A stretch of 64,000 nt of DNA from assembly GCA_002733645.1 (NCBI GenBank), contig NVWL01000051.1, positions 1-64,000 on the forward strand, written 5' to 3'. The first letter of the stretch is position 1. Each line of letters starts with the position of its first letter. The notes under the pieces are model-generated. The model was not told the DNA's origin. It saw nothing but the letters and a program-made list of their open reading frames with translations, and made no database searches. Of this stretch, positions 51,560 to 59,851 are shown in pieces. The position numbers and the translations under genes were made by a program. This DNA is from Oceanobacter sp. (GTDB lineage: Bacteria > Pseudomonadota > Gammaproteobacteria > Pseudomonadales > Oceanobacteraceae).

Positions 51560-51852
51560 CCGGACTGTTCTCCTCCAAAAAATTCGATACCAATTGCCGC
51601 GTCGAGATCGAACAGAGCCCCGACCACTTCCATGCCCATGTCGAACTGGCCGGCAATCTGGCCATATATCCCGGCGACCGGGTGCAGGTCCACGGCGAAC
51701 CGATCATGGTATCCTTTGGCGAGAAGGTCTCTTTTGACCGCACCGCAACCGTCCAGCGGGCCGGACATCTCCGTCGCGCCTGGACGAAAATCTCCGGCTA
51801 TTTTGAAATGGCCGAATTGTATGAAGTCAGCTTTACCCCAGGGAGGCTCTAA
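51556..51852 (+). CDS. Conserved-position hypothetical protein between puhC and acsF (98 aa)
   Basis: The 98-aa soluble protein starts with an ATGA overlap to puhC and ends with a TAATG overlap to acsF, so it is translated within the puh-acsF unit. It is beta-rich in appearance: [37 protein letters not shown] and [19 protein letters not shown]. No membrane helix, no metal motif beyond scattered His. A small ORF at this place is a feature of many alphaproteobacterial PGCs, but I know no assigned function. A role near the cyclase AcsF or in RC assembly is an inference from coupling. Confidence 0.85.
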   Translation: MTGLFSSKKFDTNCRVEIEQSPDHFHAHVELAGNLAIYPGDRVQVHGEPIMVSFGEKVSFDRTATVQRAGHLRRAWTKISGYFEMAELYEVSFTPGRL

Positions 51853-52958
51853 TGAACGCCCACAGCAAAATTTCAGATGCAGCATCGGCTACGGTAAAAC
51901 GGGATGCATCGATGCTGGATGTGCCGGACACGATGGCGATCGCAACCCAGGATACTGTTCTGGCGCCGCGTTTTTATACCACCGACTTCGAAGCGATGGA
52001 CAAGATTGACGTGTCGTCCGTGCGCAGCGAGTGGGAAGGCTTGATGGACGAAATGGAGGGCGACCCCAATAAACGGCACTTCAAGAAAACCGACAAATTT
52101 GACGGCGTGATCGAAAGCCTGGAGCCCGAATTGCAGAAGGAGTTTATCGATTTTCTCGCCAGCTCCCTGACATCGGAGTTTTCCGGTTGTATCCTTTATG
52201 CAGAGATTGCCAAGCGCACCAAAAATCCCGATGTAAAGCGCCTGTTCAAACTGCTCGCGCGCGATGAAAGTCGCCATGCCGGCTTTATCAATGAAACGCT
52301 CAAGGGCTCGGGCATCGGCGTCGATTTGAGCTTCCTGACCAAGACCAAAAAATATACATTCTTCAAACCGAAGTTCATTTTCTACGCGGTCTATCTGTCG
52401 GAAAAAATCGGTTATGCCCGGTACATCACGATATTTCGGGAACTGGCCAAACATCCGGAGAATAAATTCCATCCGATTTTCGACTGGTTCGAAGAATGGT
52501 GCAATGACGAATTCCGGCATGGCGAAGCTTTCGCCTTGCTCCTCCGCGCCGATCCGAAATTGCTGCAGGGCATGAACAAGCTGTGGATCCGCTTCTTCCT
52601 GCTCTCGGTCTATGCAACCATGTATGTCCGTGACCACAACCGGCCGGTTTTCCACCAGGCGCTGGGCGTTGATCCGGCAGAATATGGCTACAAGGTTTTC
52701 TCGATCTGCACCGAAATCAGCAAGCAGGTCTTCCCCGTCGAACTGGACACGGATGATCCCCGTTTCCGCGAAGCGATGGAGGGTCTGCGGTTGGCCTCGG
52801 TTGGCATCGAAGCGGCAAAAGCGCGCGGCGGTATTCTGAGCAAATTTTCGCGCGCGAAATATATGGCGAAAGCCGGCTGGATGTTCGGCAAAATGTATTT
52901 CATGAAACCAAAGGCCAATGCCTTGCCGCAGCAAATCAGACTCTCTCCCGCATGGTAG
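51852..52958 (+). CDS. acsF: Mg-protoporphyrin IX monomethyl ester oxidative cyclase
   Basis: The 368-aa di-iron oxygenase forms the isocyclic ring E using O2. Di-iron ligands are seen in [11 protein letters not shown] (Glu), [12 protein letters not shown] (about 137-143) and [11 protein letters not shown] (about 217-225). No bchE (the radical-SAM anaerobic cyclase) occurs in the window, consistent with an aerobic phototroph whose pigment synthesis needs oxygen. It overlaps puhE by 7 nt. Confidence 0.96.
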   Translation: MNAHSKISDAASATVKRDASMLDVPDTMAIATQDTVLAPRFYTTDFEAMDKIDVSSVRSEWEGLMDEMEGDPNKRHFKKTDKFDGVIESLEPELQKEFIDFLASSLTSEFSGCILYAEIAKRTKNPDVKRLFKLLARDESRHAGFINETLKGSGIGVDLSFLTKTKKYTFFKPKFIFYAVYLSEKIGYARYITIFRELAKHPENKFHPIFDWFEEWCNDEFRHGEAFALLLRADPKLLQGMNKLWIRFFLLSVYATMYVRDHNRPVFHQALGVDPAEYGYKVFSICTEISKQVFPVELDTDDPRFREAMEGLRLASVGIEAAKARGGILSKFSRAKYMAKAGWMFGKMYFMKPKANALPQQIRLSPAW

Positions 52959-53734
52959 GGATTGCGGCCATTGCATTGCCCTTTGTGGTGGTGATCATAC
53001 TCTGGTTCGTCAGCACCGGGCTGGTCGCGATGCTCAACCATCGGCTCCGGCAATCCTTTGGCCGCGCGTTGATCATTGCCGGGCTGTGCGCATTTGGTGG
53101 ATTGTCGCTGCTCGTCTTTACCAGCCATTCGACTAGCGTCTGGGCGGTCTATGTCTCTTTTCTGGGCGGCCTGATGATCTGGAGCTGGCACGAGATCAGT
53201 TTTCTGACTGGCGCGGTGGCGGGGAGTCATCGTGATCCGTGTCCAGATGACGCAAAAGGCTGGCAGCGTTTTTCGATGGCGACGATGGCGCTGATCCATC
53301 ATGAGATCGCAATCGCGATGACCGCTGGACTGCTTTTGTCTCTCGCAGCAGTGACCGCGAACCCCACTGGCGCTTATACCTTTGCTTTATTGGCCATTTT
53401 TCGGCTATCGTCGAAGCTCAATATTTATCAGGGCGTACCCAATATGAGCGATGAGTTGTTGCCAGCACATCTCGATTATCTGAAGACCTATTTCGGGCCG
53501 CGGCATTTGCGGCTGACCCTGCCGCTGTCCATCGCCGCGATTTTGGGAATAGCACTGTATTTTTCCTATATAGCAATACATGCTGAGACGCCCCATGGGG
53601 CGGTCCAGGCCGGGCTTTTGTGCTGTCTGTCGCTGTTGGCCGCACTGGAGCATTTTTTCTTCGCGATACCCTTTCGCGATTCCCGTCTTTGGCAGTGGGC
53701 CCTGGGCGAACCAAAAACAGAAAAAGAAATTTGA
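52952..53734 (+). CDS. puhE: Photosynthetic complex assembly protein PuhE
   Basis: The 260-aa protein (DUF3623 family) has about seven membrane helices. [30 protein letters not shown] and [22 protein letters not shown] are the conserved blocks; His and Glu residues in the helices recall a membrane enzyme or pigment-handling protein. It affects bacteriochlorophyll levels in Rhodobacter. It starts within the acsF stop region and is 15 bp before hemA. Confidence 0.93.
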   Translation: MVGIAAIALPFVVVIILWFVSTGLVAMLNHRLRQSFGRALIIAGLCAFGGLSLLVFTSHSTSVWAVYVSFLGGLMIWSWHEISFLTGAVAGSHRDPCPDDAKGWQRFSMATMALIHHEIAIAMTAGLLLSLAAVTANPTGAYTFALLAIFRLSSKLNIYQGVPNMSDELLPAHLDYLKTYFGPRHLRLTLPLSIAAILGIALYFSYIAIHAETPHGAVQAGLLCCLSLLAALEHFFFAIPFRDSRLWQWALGEPKTEKEI

Positions 53735-53749
53735 AGAGGGAGTTTGGGA

Positions 53750-54970
53750 ATGGACTATGAAGCTTTTTTCGCCAGCGAACTGGATGCGGTCCGTAAGGAA
53801 GGGCGCTATCGCGTGTTCACCGAGATTGAACGAAAGGCTGGTTCCTACCCCCATGCGACGCGCTATGTCGACGATGGCACCACCGAGGTCACGGTCTGGT
53901 GCTCGAATGATTATCTCGGCATGGGCCAGCATCCCAAGGTCGCCGAGGCAATGCACCGGGTGATCGACGAGTGCGGTGCCGGAGCAGGGGGCACGCGCAA
54001 TATTTCGGGCACCAACCACCATCATGTTCTGCTCGAAAATGAACTGGCCGATCTTCATCACAAGGAAGACGCGCTGATATTCACGTCCGGCTATGTGTCC
54101 AACTGGGCAGCGCTCGGTACCCTGGCATCGCGCATCCCAAACTGCGTTGTGCTATCCGACGCGCTCAACCATGCCTCGATGATCGAAGGCATTCGGCACA
54201 GCCGCGCAAAATGCATTGTCTTCGAACATAATTCTCCGGAAGATCTCGATCGCAAGCTGAGTGAACTCGATCCCGACCAACCCAAGCTGGTCGCGTTTGA
54301 AAGCGTCTATTCGATGGACGGCGATATCGCACCGATCGCGGAAATTCTCGACGTTTGCGAGAAGCATAATGCGATGAGCTATATCGATGAAGTCCATGCG
54401 GTTGGCCTCTATGGTCCGCGCGGTGGCGGTGTCGCTGAACGCGAAGGGTTGATGGACCGGATCACGGTGATTGAAGGCACGCTGGGCAAAGCCTTTGGCG
54501 TGATGGGCGGCTATATCGCAGCGTCCAAGGATCTGTGCGACTATATCCGTACCTTCTCCAGCGGCTTCATCTTTACCACAGCTATCCCGCCAGCGGTTGC
54601 CGCCGGTGCCTGTGCCAGCATCCGGCATCTCAAGGAAAGCAATGTCGAACGGGATACGCAAAAGGAGCGCGTCAACAAGGTGCGCGGTGCGCTGGACCGT
54701 ATGGGCATTCCGCATCTGCCCAATCCCAGCCATATCATTCCGGTGATGGTTGGCGATCCCCACAAGTGCAAATTCATCAGCGACTGGCTGATGGACAATC
54801 ACGGTATCTATGTGCAGCCGATCAACTATCCTACGGTGCCGCGCGGCACCGAGCGGCTGCGGATCACGCCTTCGCCGGTGCATAGCGATGGCGATATCGA
54901 TCGTCTGATCACCGCACTCAGCGAAATCTGGTCGCAGTGCGAATTGGCGCGGAGAGAAATGGCTGCCTGA
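53750..54970 (+). CDS. hemA: 5-aminolevulinate synthase
   Basis: The 406-aa PLP enzyme condenses glycine and succinyl-CoA, the first step of tetrapyrrole synthesis by the C4 route. [45 protein letters not shown] and [18 protein letters not shown] are all present; the PLP lysine is near residue 246 in [16 protein letters not shown] 53750 with GAGGGAG upstream is the start. Placement at the end of the puh-acsF operon links precursor supply to pigment demand. A second housekeeping copy elsewhere is likely but unseen. Confidence 0.96.
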   Translation: MDYEAFFASELDAVRKEGRYRVFTEIERKAGSYPHATRYVDDGTTEVTVWCSNDYLGMGQHPKVAEAMHRVIDECGAGAGGTRNISGTNHHHVLLENELADLHHKEDALIFTSGYVSNWAALGTLASRIPNCVVLSDALNHASMIEGIRHSRAKCIVFEHNSPEDLDRKLSELDPDQPKLVAFESVYSMDGDIAPIAEILDVCEKHNAMSYIDEVHAVGLYGPRGGGVAEREGLMDRITVIEGTLGKAFGVMGGYIAASKDLCDYIRTFSSGFIFTTAIPPAVAAGACASIRHLKESNVERDTQKERVNKVRGALDRMGIPHLPNPSHIIPVMVGDPHKCKFISDWLMDNHGIYVQPINYPTVPRGTERLRITPSPVHSDGDIDRLITALSEIWSQCELARREMAA

Positions 54971-54991
54971 ACGCCGCAGTAAGTTCCAAAG

Positions 54992-55021
54992 AAAAAGGCC
55001 GGGAAATTCCCGGCCTTTTTT
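54992..55021. terminator. Bidirectional terminator between hemA and the cytochrome gene
   Basis: AAAAAGGCCGGG (54992-55003), AAATT loop, CCCGGCCTTTTTT (55009-55021). The A-run and T-run on both sides allow termination in both directions for the converging genes. A second hairpin CTGACCC-TT-GGGTCAG at 55031-55046 covers the cytochrome stop codon. Confidence 0.9.
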
Positions 55022-55042
55022 CTGTTCAGACTGACCCTTGGG

Positions 55043-55570
55043 TCAGGTTGGATTTTTGAGATAGGCAATCACGTCAGCACGTTTTTGCGCATCGGGGAGT
55101 CCGGCGAAGATCATTTTCGTCTTCGGAATGACTCGCTGTGGATTCTCAAGATACTGGAACAATTTTTCCTCGGTCCACGTGATGCCGCTAGTCTTGTTGG
55201 CTTCGGAATAATTGAATCCTGGAACGGAGCCAGCTTCCCGACCAACAATACCGGCCAGAGATGGGCCTGTTTTATTCACGCCCGGGTCAGTGACATGGCA
55301 GGTACGGCATTGCGCAAATACCATTTTGCCGACCGCTGGATCGCCAGTCAGGCTGGCATATTCGACGCCGTCCTTGGTACTGAAATCGTCGGCAGCCGGG
55401 GGTCCCGTGTCAGCTGGCGCTGCTGCTACTTCCGGTTCCGCTGTCGGCATGGTTGCCTCAGCCTCGGTTGTGCTTGGTGCTGGCTCACTTGATTCAGAAC
55501 CGCCGCCGGAACAGGCTGCAGTCAAAGCGGACAAAGCGACTACAGCAGCTACTGTTTTCATCCTGACCAT
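55043..55570 (-). CDS. Membrane-anchored (lipoprotein-like) class I cytochrome c
   Basis: The 175-aa protein begins with a basic-hydrophobic export signal (MKTVAAVVALSALTAAC, Cys20). The lipobox is imperfect: Leu is at -4 and Thr at -3. An acidic Ala/Pro/Glu linker of about 50 residues follows (to about 70), then a class I cytochrome c with haem site CRTCH (88-92), GPSLAGIVGREAG and the axial Met in PKTKMIFAG (about 153), as in c2/c550. Start ATG 55570 has AGGAGA upstream. It closes the PGC after hemA, where it could donate electrons to the reaction centre, since pufC is absent. That role is an inference. Confidence 0.85.
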   Translation of the reverse strand: MVRMKTVAAVVALSALTAACSGGGSESSEPAPSTTEAEATMPTAEPEVAAAPADTGPPAADDFSTKDGVEYASLTGDPAVGKMVFAQCRTCHVTDPGVNKTGPSLAGIVGREAGSVPGFNYSEANKTSGITWTEEKLFQYLENPQRVIPKTKMIFAGLPDAQKRADVIAYLKNPT

Positions 55571-55591
55571 ATTCTCTCCTATCGGGTTATG

Positions 55592-55605
55592 TTGACCCAT
55601 ATCAA
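55592..55605. promoter_or_regulatory. FNR/FnrL-like site before the cytochrome c gene
   Basis: TTGAC-CCAT-ATCAA matches 9 of 10 conserved bases of the FNR consensus TTGAT-N4-ATCAA. It ends 22 bp before the cytochrome start codon, closer than usual for an activator site, so binding may overlap the promoter core or start point and repress. The minus-strand reading is TTGAT-ATGG-GTCAA. Confidence 0.6.
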
Positions 55606-55671
55606 CAACTTAACTGTATAGTTTGAATAATGTTCGATTGAAAGAAGCTTTTCTGCAGTTGACATGCAACC

Positions 55672-56952
55672 CTATGAAATATCGCCGTTTTTTACATCTG
55701 TTTCTTTCATCACCTTGCCGCGCAGCCGATGAACCAGAACGTAGATCGCCAAAATCACCGGAATCGTGATCAATCCGATAAACAATTCGGTTTGCGAGCC
55801 CGACGAAAATGCCGCCGCGCCCTTGGTCATATAGGCGATGAGGCCGACCATATAATAAGCGGCGGCGATCACCGACAATCCTTCGACCAGTGTCTGCAGT
55901 CGGAGTTGCAGCTGCGTCGATCGTTCCATCGATTCCATCAGTCGCAAATTTTGCGCCTTGATCCTGGTGTCTATGCGCACATCTAATGTGTGCATGATGC
56001 GCGATACGCGTTCGGCAATTCGGTCCAGCCGGGTCTGAAACACCGCGCAGGTGCGCTGGGCCGGAACCAGCCGCCGCTCGGTAAATTCTTTCAGGCTTTG
56101 CAGATTGGGTAGCGGCTTGACATCGAGCGCATTCAGCCGGTCGGCGGCGACTTCGGCATAAGCGTTGGTCGCGCTCAAACGGAAGCCGGTGGCCGATCGG
56201 ATGAGCTCCAATTGCGCGGAAATTTCTGCCAGCTGTTGCAGCAGCAAATCGTCATTATCCTCGTCGCTCGTGCTCGCTACCCGCTCTGCATGATCGGACA
56301 GGCGCTGCTCCAGCTCATCGACCTGCGGGCCATATTGCTGGACGGTAGGAAAACCCATCAGCGCCAGATTGCGATAATTGCCAAGCTCCTGTACGCGCTG
56401 GACGATCCGGCCCCGTTCGGCGTCAGAACTGTCGCCGCCCTGGACGAGCAGGCGACCATAGCCATCTTTGTGAATGCCAAAATCGGACCATATCCGGATG
56501 CCGTCATTGACTTCGCAGCAAACCAGATCGTCTTCGACAATGCCCATGGCCGCAAGATTTTCGTCGACCAGAGCCCGGCTTGGCAGCGTTTTGATCCGGG
56601 TGGCACGAATGACGGATCCTGGCCATTTTTCGAGCCAATAGAGATAGGCATCGGTCTGTTTAGAGGACAGGCCTGACGGCAGAATGAGGGTAATCGTGCT
56701 GGCTTCGGTGTGCCGTTCCCACAGAAAATAAATGCCGTCCTTGGTATGGGCCGAGGCGCTGCGCGGAGCGAGATGCCAGTCATCGAAAGCGGGCTTGTTG
56801 GCAATCAGATGCTGGTCTTCGGATTGACGCTGCTCTTCGCCGATCAGCAGGACCGATTGGTAGATTTGGCAATCATCCGACACCGGGGCAAAGCGCCGCA
56901 GATGCATTTCATCGACGGCCCATTGCCGTAGCGGATGACTGGTTATGGACAT
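55672..56952 (-). CDS. DUF3422 family membrane protein
   Basis: The 426-aa protein of uncharacterised family DUF3422 has a soluble N-terminal part (HPLRQWAVDEMHLRRFAP; FDDWHLAPRSAS), a central helical region with coiled-coil potential (about 200-290, AERVASTSDEDNDDLLLQQL onward), RRLVPAQRTCAVFQ, and two C-terminal membrane helices (about 345-410). Function is unknown. It lies between the PGC cytochrome and bciA on the same strand, 73 bp after bciA, and may be only a neighbour of the PGC. Confidence 0.85.
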   Translation of the reverse strand: MSITSHPLRQWAVDEMHLRRFAPVSDDCQIYQSVLLIGEEQRQSEDQHLIANKPAFDDWHLAPRSASAHTKDGIYFLWERHTEASTITLILPSGLSSKQTDAYLYWLEKWPGSVIRATRIKTLPSRALVDENLAAMGIVEDDLVCCEVNDGIRIWSDFGIHKDGYGRLLVQGGDSSDAERGRIVQRVQELGNYRNLALMGFPTVQQYGPQVDELEQRLSDHAERVASTSDEDNDDLLLQQLAEISAQLELIRSATGFRLSATNAYAEVAADRLNALDVKPLPNLQSLKEFTERRLVPAQRTCAVFQTRLDRIAERVSRIMHTLDVRIDTRIKAQNLRLMESMERSTQLQLRLQTLVEGLSVIAAAYYMVGLIAYMTKGAAAFSSGSQTELFIGLITIPVILAIYVLVHRLRGKVMKETDVKNGDIS

Positions 56953-57025
56953 TGTCGTTCGTTATCCATGTTTTGCCATCATCTGTCCATCGCGAAAACG
57001 TGAATCCGGCATGGCAATCCGCTGA

Positions 57026-58003
57026 TCAAAATACGGCATGATCGCCCCGCTCGTCGCTTGTTTCACCGCGTATCAGTTCGCCGTAATGTTCAAACAACGT
57101 CTTTGATCCGGTCGACGGTGTTCCGGGGCCGTCATAGCGCTCTTTTTCCGGGTCCCAGACGAGCATGGATTCCGTCGCATAATAGCGTCCTATCCGGCCA
57201 AGCTCGGCCTTTTTCTTCGCTGCCGGTACCAACCAGCCAATGGTGTTCAGGGTGGCAATTATCGCATCGAGAAAACGGACCGGAACATGCGTAAATTTCG
57301 GCTCCTTGCCCAGCAAGGCAAAAAGCTCCTCGCCTTGTTGTTTTGGCGTAATCGGCTCACCGGGTCCGCCGATCGGAAGGATCCTGTTTTGAAGATCTTC
57401 ATCGTCCACACAGTCCGCCAGATAGGAGGCCAGATCATTGTCGCTGATCGGTTTGCAGGCGGTCAGCATACCGTCGCCGAAAAGCAGAAACGACTTGCCA
57501 TTCCGCACCCGCTCCATCTGCCCGGACAATGATTTGAAAAATGCAGTGGGACGGACAATCGAATAGGTTAGCCCTGATCCAATCAGCTTTTCCTCAAAAG
57601 CCAGTTTGGCGTGCTGAAAGGCGAGGCGCGGCTTTTGCACGCAGATGGCGGACAGCAGGATGAAATGAGAAATGCCTGCGGATTGTGAGGCTTGAAGCGC
57701 TGTCAGATGAGCATCATGATCAATCGTCCAGGCGTCTTCCGGCGCGCCTGTCCGCGAGGCCATGCACGATAGCAGCACATCGAACCGCTCGCCGCGAAAT
57801 CCATCCTCCCGGAGGGACGTTTCACTGGTCACATCGCCAAAACGCAATTCTACTTCACCCGAGCCGCCGGCGATATCTGAGGAGCGCGGCGTGCCTGATT
57901 TTGGCCGCATGAAGCAGACAACTTCGTGACCGCGCTCAGCCAGTGCCCGCAGCGTCGCTCTGCCGATTGTGCCTGTGGCTCCGAGAAGAAAGATCCGCTT
58001 CAA
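57026..58003 (-). CDS. bciA: Divinyl chlorophyllide a 8-vinyl reductase (BciA type)
   Basis: The 325-aa NADPH-dependent atypical short-chain dehydrogenase reduces the C8 vinyl group. The Rossmann motif LLGATGTIGRATLRALAERG is at residues 6-25. The conserved DVR signature follows as AKLAFEEKLIGSGLTYSIVRPTAFFKS (key parts LAFEEKL, GLTYSIVRPTAFFKSLSGQ) and LLFGDGMLTACKPISDNDLA. It is 52 bp after the cyclase 3' end and forms the outer edge of the pigment genes. No bchJ or BciB is present in the window, so this enzyme probably supplies 8-vinyl reduction. Confidence 0.9.
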   Translation of the reverse strand: MKRIFLLGATGTIGRATLRALAERGHEVVCFMRPKSGTPRSSDIAGGSGEVELRFGDVTSETSLREDGFRGERFDVLLSCMASRTGAPEDAWTIDHDAHLTALQASQSAGISHFILLSAICVQKPRLAFQHAKLAFEEKLIGSGLTYSIVRPTAFFKSLSGQMERVRNGKSFLLFGDGMLTACKPISDNDLASYLADCVDDEDLQNRILPIGGPGEPITPKQQGEELFALLGKEPKFTHVPVRFLDAIIATLNTIGWLVPAAKKKAELGRIGRYYATESMLVWDPEKERYDGPGTPSTGSKTLFEHYGELIRGETSDERGDHAVF

Positions 58004-58054
58004 CCGATCACCCGTTGCCTAGCGAAGCCAATGTCATCGGGCCTATCTCTACCA

Positions 58055-59848
58055 TCATGCATCACTCAATGTATAAGTTGCTTCTGTCGCCGTTCGACCC
58101 TTGACCTGAATATCGGCCACCTTCCTGAATTTGACCGATGGTACTGCCTGCGCCGTGCTTTGGCCCACCAGCAGATCGACGGCCTGTTCCTTGCACTGGC
58201 CCTCGAGGCGCGACGCGAGGTTTACGGCATCGCCCAGTACGGAATAATCAAACCGGCGATCGGAGCCCATATTGCCGACCACGCAGGTGCCGGTGTTGAT
58301 GCCGATGCCCATCCGGATCACCGGAACATCCGATCCAGCCGGCAGCATCGCCTGCACATCAAGATTGATCTGTTCCATGGTCGCCAGCATCTCTTGCGCC
58401 GCTTCAACCGCGTGCAGTGCATGATCGGGATCGTCGAGCGGAGCGTTCCAGAAAGCCATCACGCAATCGCCCATATATTTGTCGATGGTCCCACCATGCC
58501 GCAGGATGATGTTGGAAAGCGGTGTGAGAATGGCATTGATCACTCTCGTCAAGCCTTGAGGGTCGTGCTGCATCGCCTCTGCAATAGAGGTGAAACCGCG
58601 GATGTCGGAAAACAGGATCGTCAGTTCCCGGCTTTCACCGCCCAAGTTAAGCAGGCCCGGATCATCGGCAATTTTCTTCACCATTTCGGGCGCAAGATAC
58701 TGGCCGAACGCATTTGTCACCGCGCGACGCTGTCGCTGCTCGCTGGTAAAATCGCGCGTGGCCACGGTCACCACGGCGAGGATCAGAGTGGTGGTCGGAG
58801 CGACTGGCCCGATCCAGAACCGTCCATATTGCAACAGCAACCAGCAGCCCCCGATCATGGCCAGCGCGGCTGTCGTCAGCAATAGCGCTTTCACCACCGG
58901 TGATCTCGGTCGCGACACCAATAGTGCGAGAGCGGCGGCCAATGCTACAAGCAGCAGCGAGACCCAGGTCGGCGCCGTCCCGATCGACAGGCCCTTGCGC
59001 AGATTGTCGAAAATTGTCGCCTGCACTTCGATCCCGGGGGTCAGCTGGCGCGATCGCAAAGTATAAGCCGTTTCGAACGCATCAACGCCGCCCGCGGCCA
59101 CATCGGCATTGGCCTGCAGCGCAAAGCCAATCACGACGATTTGGTCCTTCAAATAGTCTGGCGGCAGGAAGGCCGCAGGGTCCAGGGCCTGATAATAAGA
59201 GATTGTGGGATAGCTGCCCGGCGGACCAAAATACTGGATCCTTCGAGGTCTTTGGCTTTGCTGCAAAATGTCCCCGCCGATCATTCTCAAAAGCGTTGTC
59301 ATAAAGCCATCCGCATAGCGCGGGATGTTGCGCAGCACGCCGTCTCCGTCCATTGACAGGCTGGCAACGCCGGAGACGGCCCCGGCCGTGATCAGGTCAG
59401 CAAATGGTTCGGTCCGCACCAGCGTGCTTCCGTAAGGGCGTTCGATCAGGCTTTCATCCGCGGCGAGAACGATGTCCGGTCCCATCGCGTTCACCAGTGC
59501 CTGATCCTCTTCCGGATCCGTCGGCTCGGCAAAGACGACATCAAAAGCAATCGCCTTGGTCCCGCCTTTACGCAATTGCCGGATTAGTTCGGCATGTTGC
59601 GAACGCGGCCAGGGCCATTGCTGACCGATAGCCGCCATGCTCGGCTCGTCGATGGCGATCAGGGTTACGCCGGGCTGATCCGGCATGACGGGCGCAACGG
59701 TCGATAAATAGTCAAAGCTTCGGCCATCGAGATCGCGGATGATGGTGGTCAGACTGAGCAAGCCAACCAGCAAGGCCGACCCGGCGACCAGCATGATGGT
59801 GGACAGCCGGTTGCGCCCGGATAAGCTGTGCGTGATCGACTGCTTAGC
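58055..59848 (-). CDS. CHASE2-domain class III adenylate/guanylate cyclase
   Basis: The protein of about 598 aa has an N-terminal membrane helix (about 20-38) and a periplasmic CHASE2 sensor (about 45-290, LIAIDEPSMAAIGQQWPWPR and KAIAFDVVFAEPTDPEED). Three further helices (about 300-375) and a cytoplasmic class III cyclase domain (about 405-590) follow, with LTILFSDIRGFTSIAEAM, FWNAPLDDPDHA, GINTGTCVVGNMGS and FDYSVLGDAVNLASRLE. Metal Asp residues and the DAVNLASRLE block are kept, so it should be active. The start is a GTG at 59851-59849 that directly follows the TGA of the FecR fusion (TGAGTG), implying coupling. ATP versus GTP use cannot be settled. Confidence 0.9.
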   Translation of the reverse strand, partial: AKQSITHSLSGRNRLSTIMLVAGSALLVGLLSLTTIIRDLDGRSFDYLSTVAPVMPDQPGVTLIAIDEPSMAAIGQQWPWPRSQHAELIRQLRKGGTKAIAFDVVFAEPTDPEEDQALVNAMGPDIVLAADESLIERPYGSTLVRTEPFADLITAGAVSGVASLSMDGDGVLRNIPRYADGFMTTLLRMIGGDILQQSQRPRRIQYFGPPGSYPTISYYQALDPAAFLPPDYLKDQIVVIGFALQANADVAAGGVDAFETAYTLRSRQLTPGIEVQATIFDNLRKGLSIGTAPTWVSLLLVALAAALALLVSRPRSPVVKALLLTTAALAMIGGCWLLLQYGRFWIGPVAPTTTLILAVVTVATRDFTSEQRQRRAVTNAFGQYLAPEMVKKIADDPGLLNLGGESRELTILFSDIRGFTSIAEAMQHDPQGLTRVINAILTPLSNIILRHGGTIDKYMGDCVMAFWNAPLDDPDHALHAVEAAQEMLATMEQINLDVQAMLPAGSDVPVIRMGIGINTGTCVVGNMGSDRRFDYSVLGDAVNLASRLEGQCKEQAVDLLVGQSTAQAVPSVKFRKVADIQVKGRTATEATYTLSDA

Positions 59849-59851
59849 CAC

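Noticed and set aside
51873-52976. Minus-strand frame of 367 codons opposite acsF
   Set aside because: Shadow of acsF, which carries the di-iron motifs.
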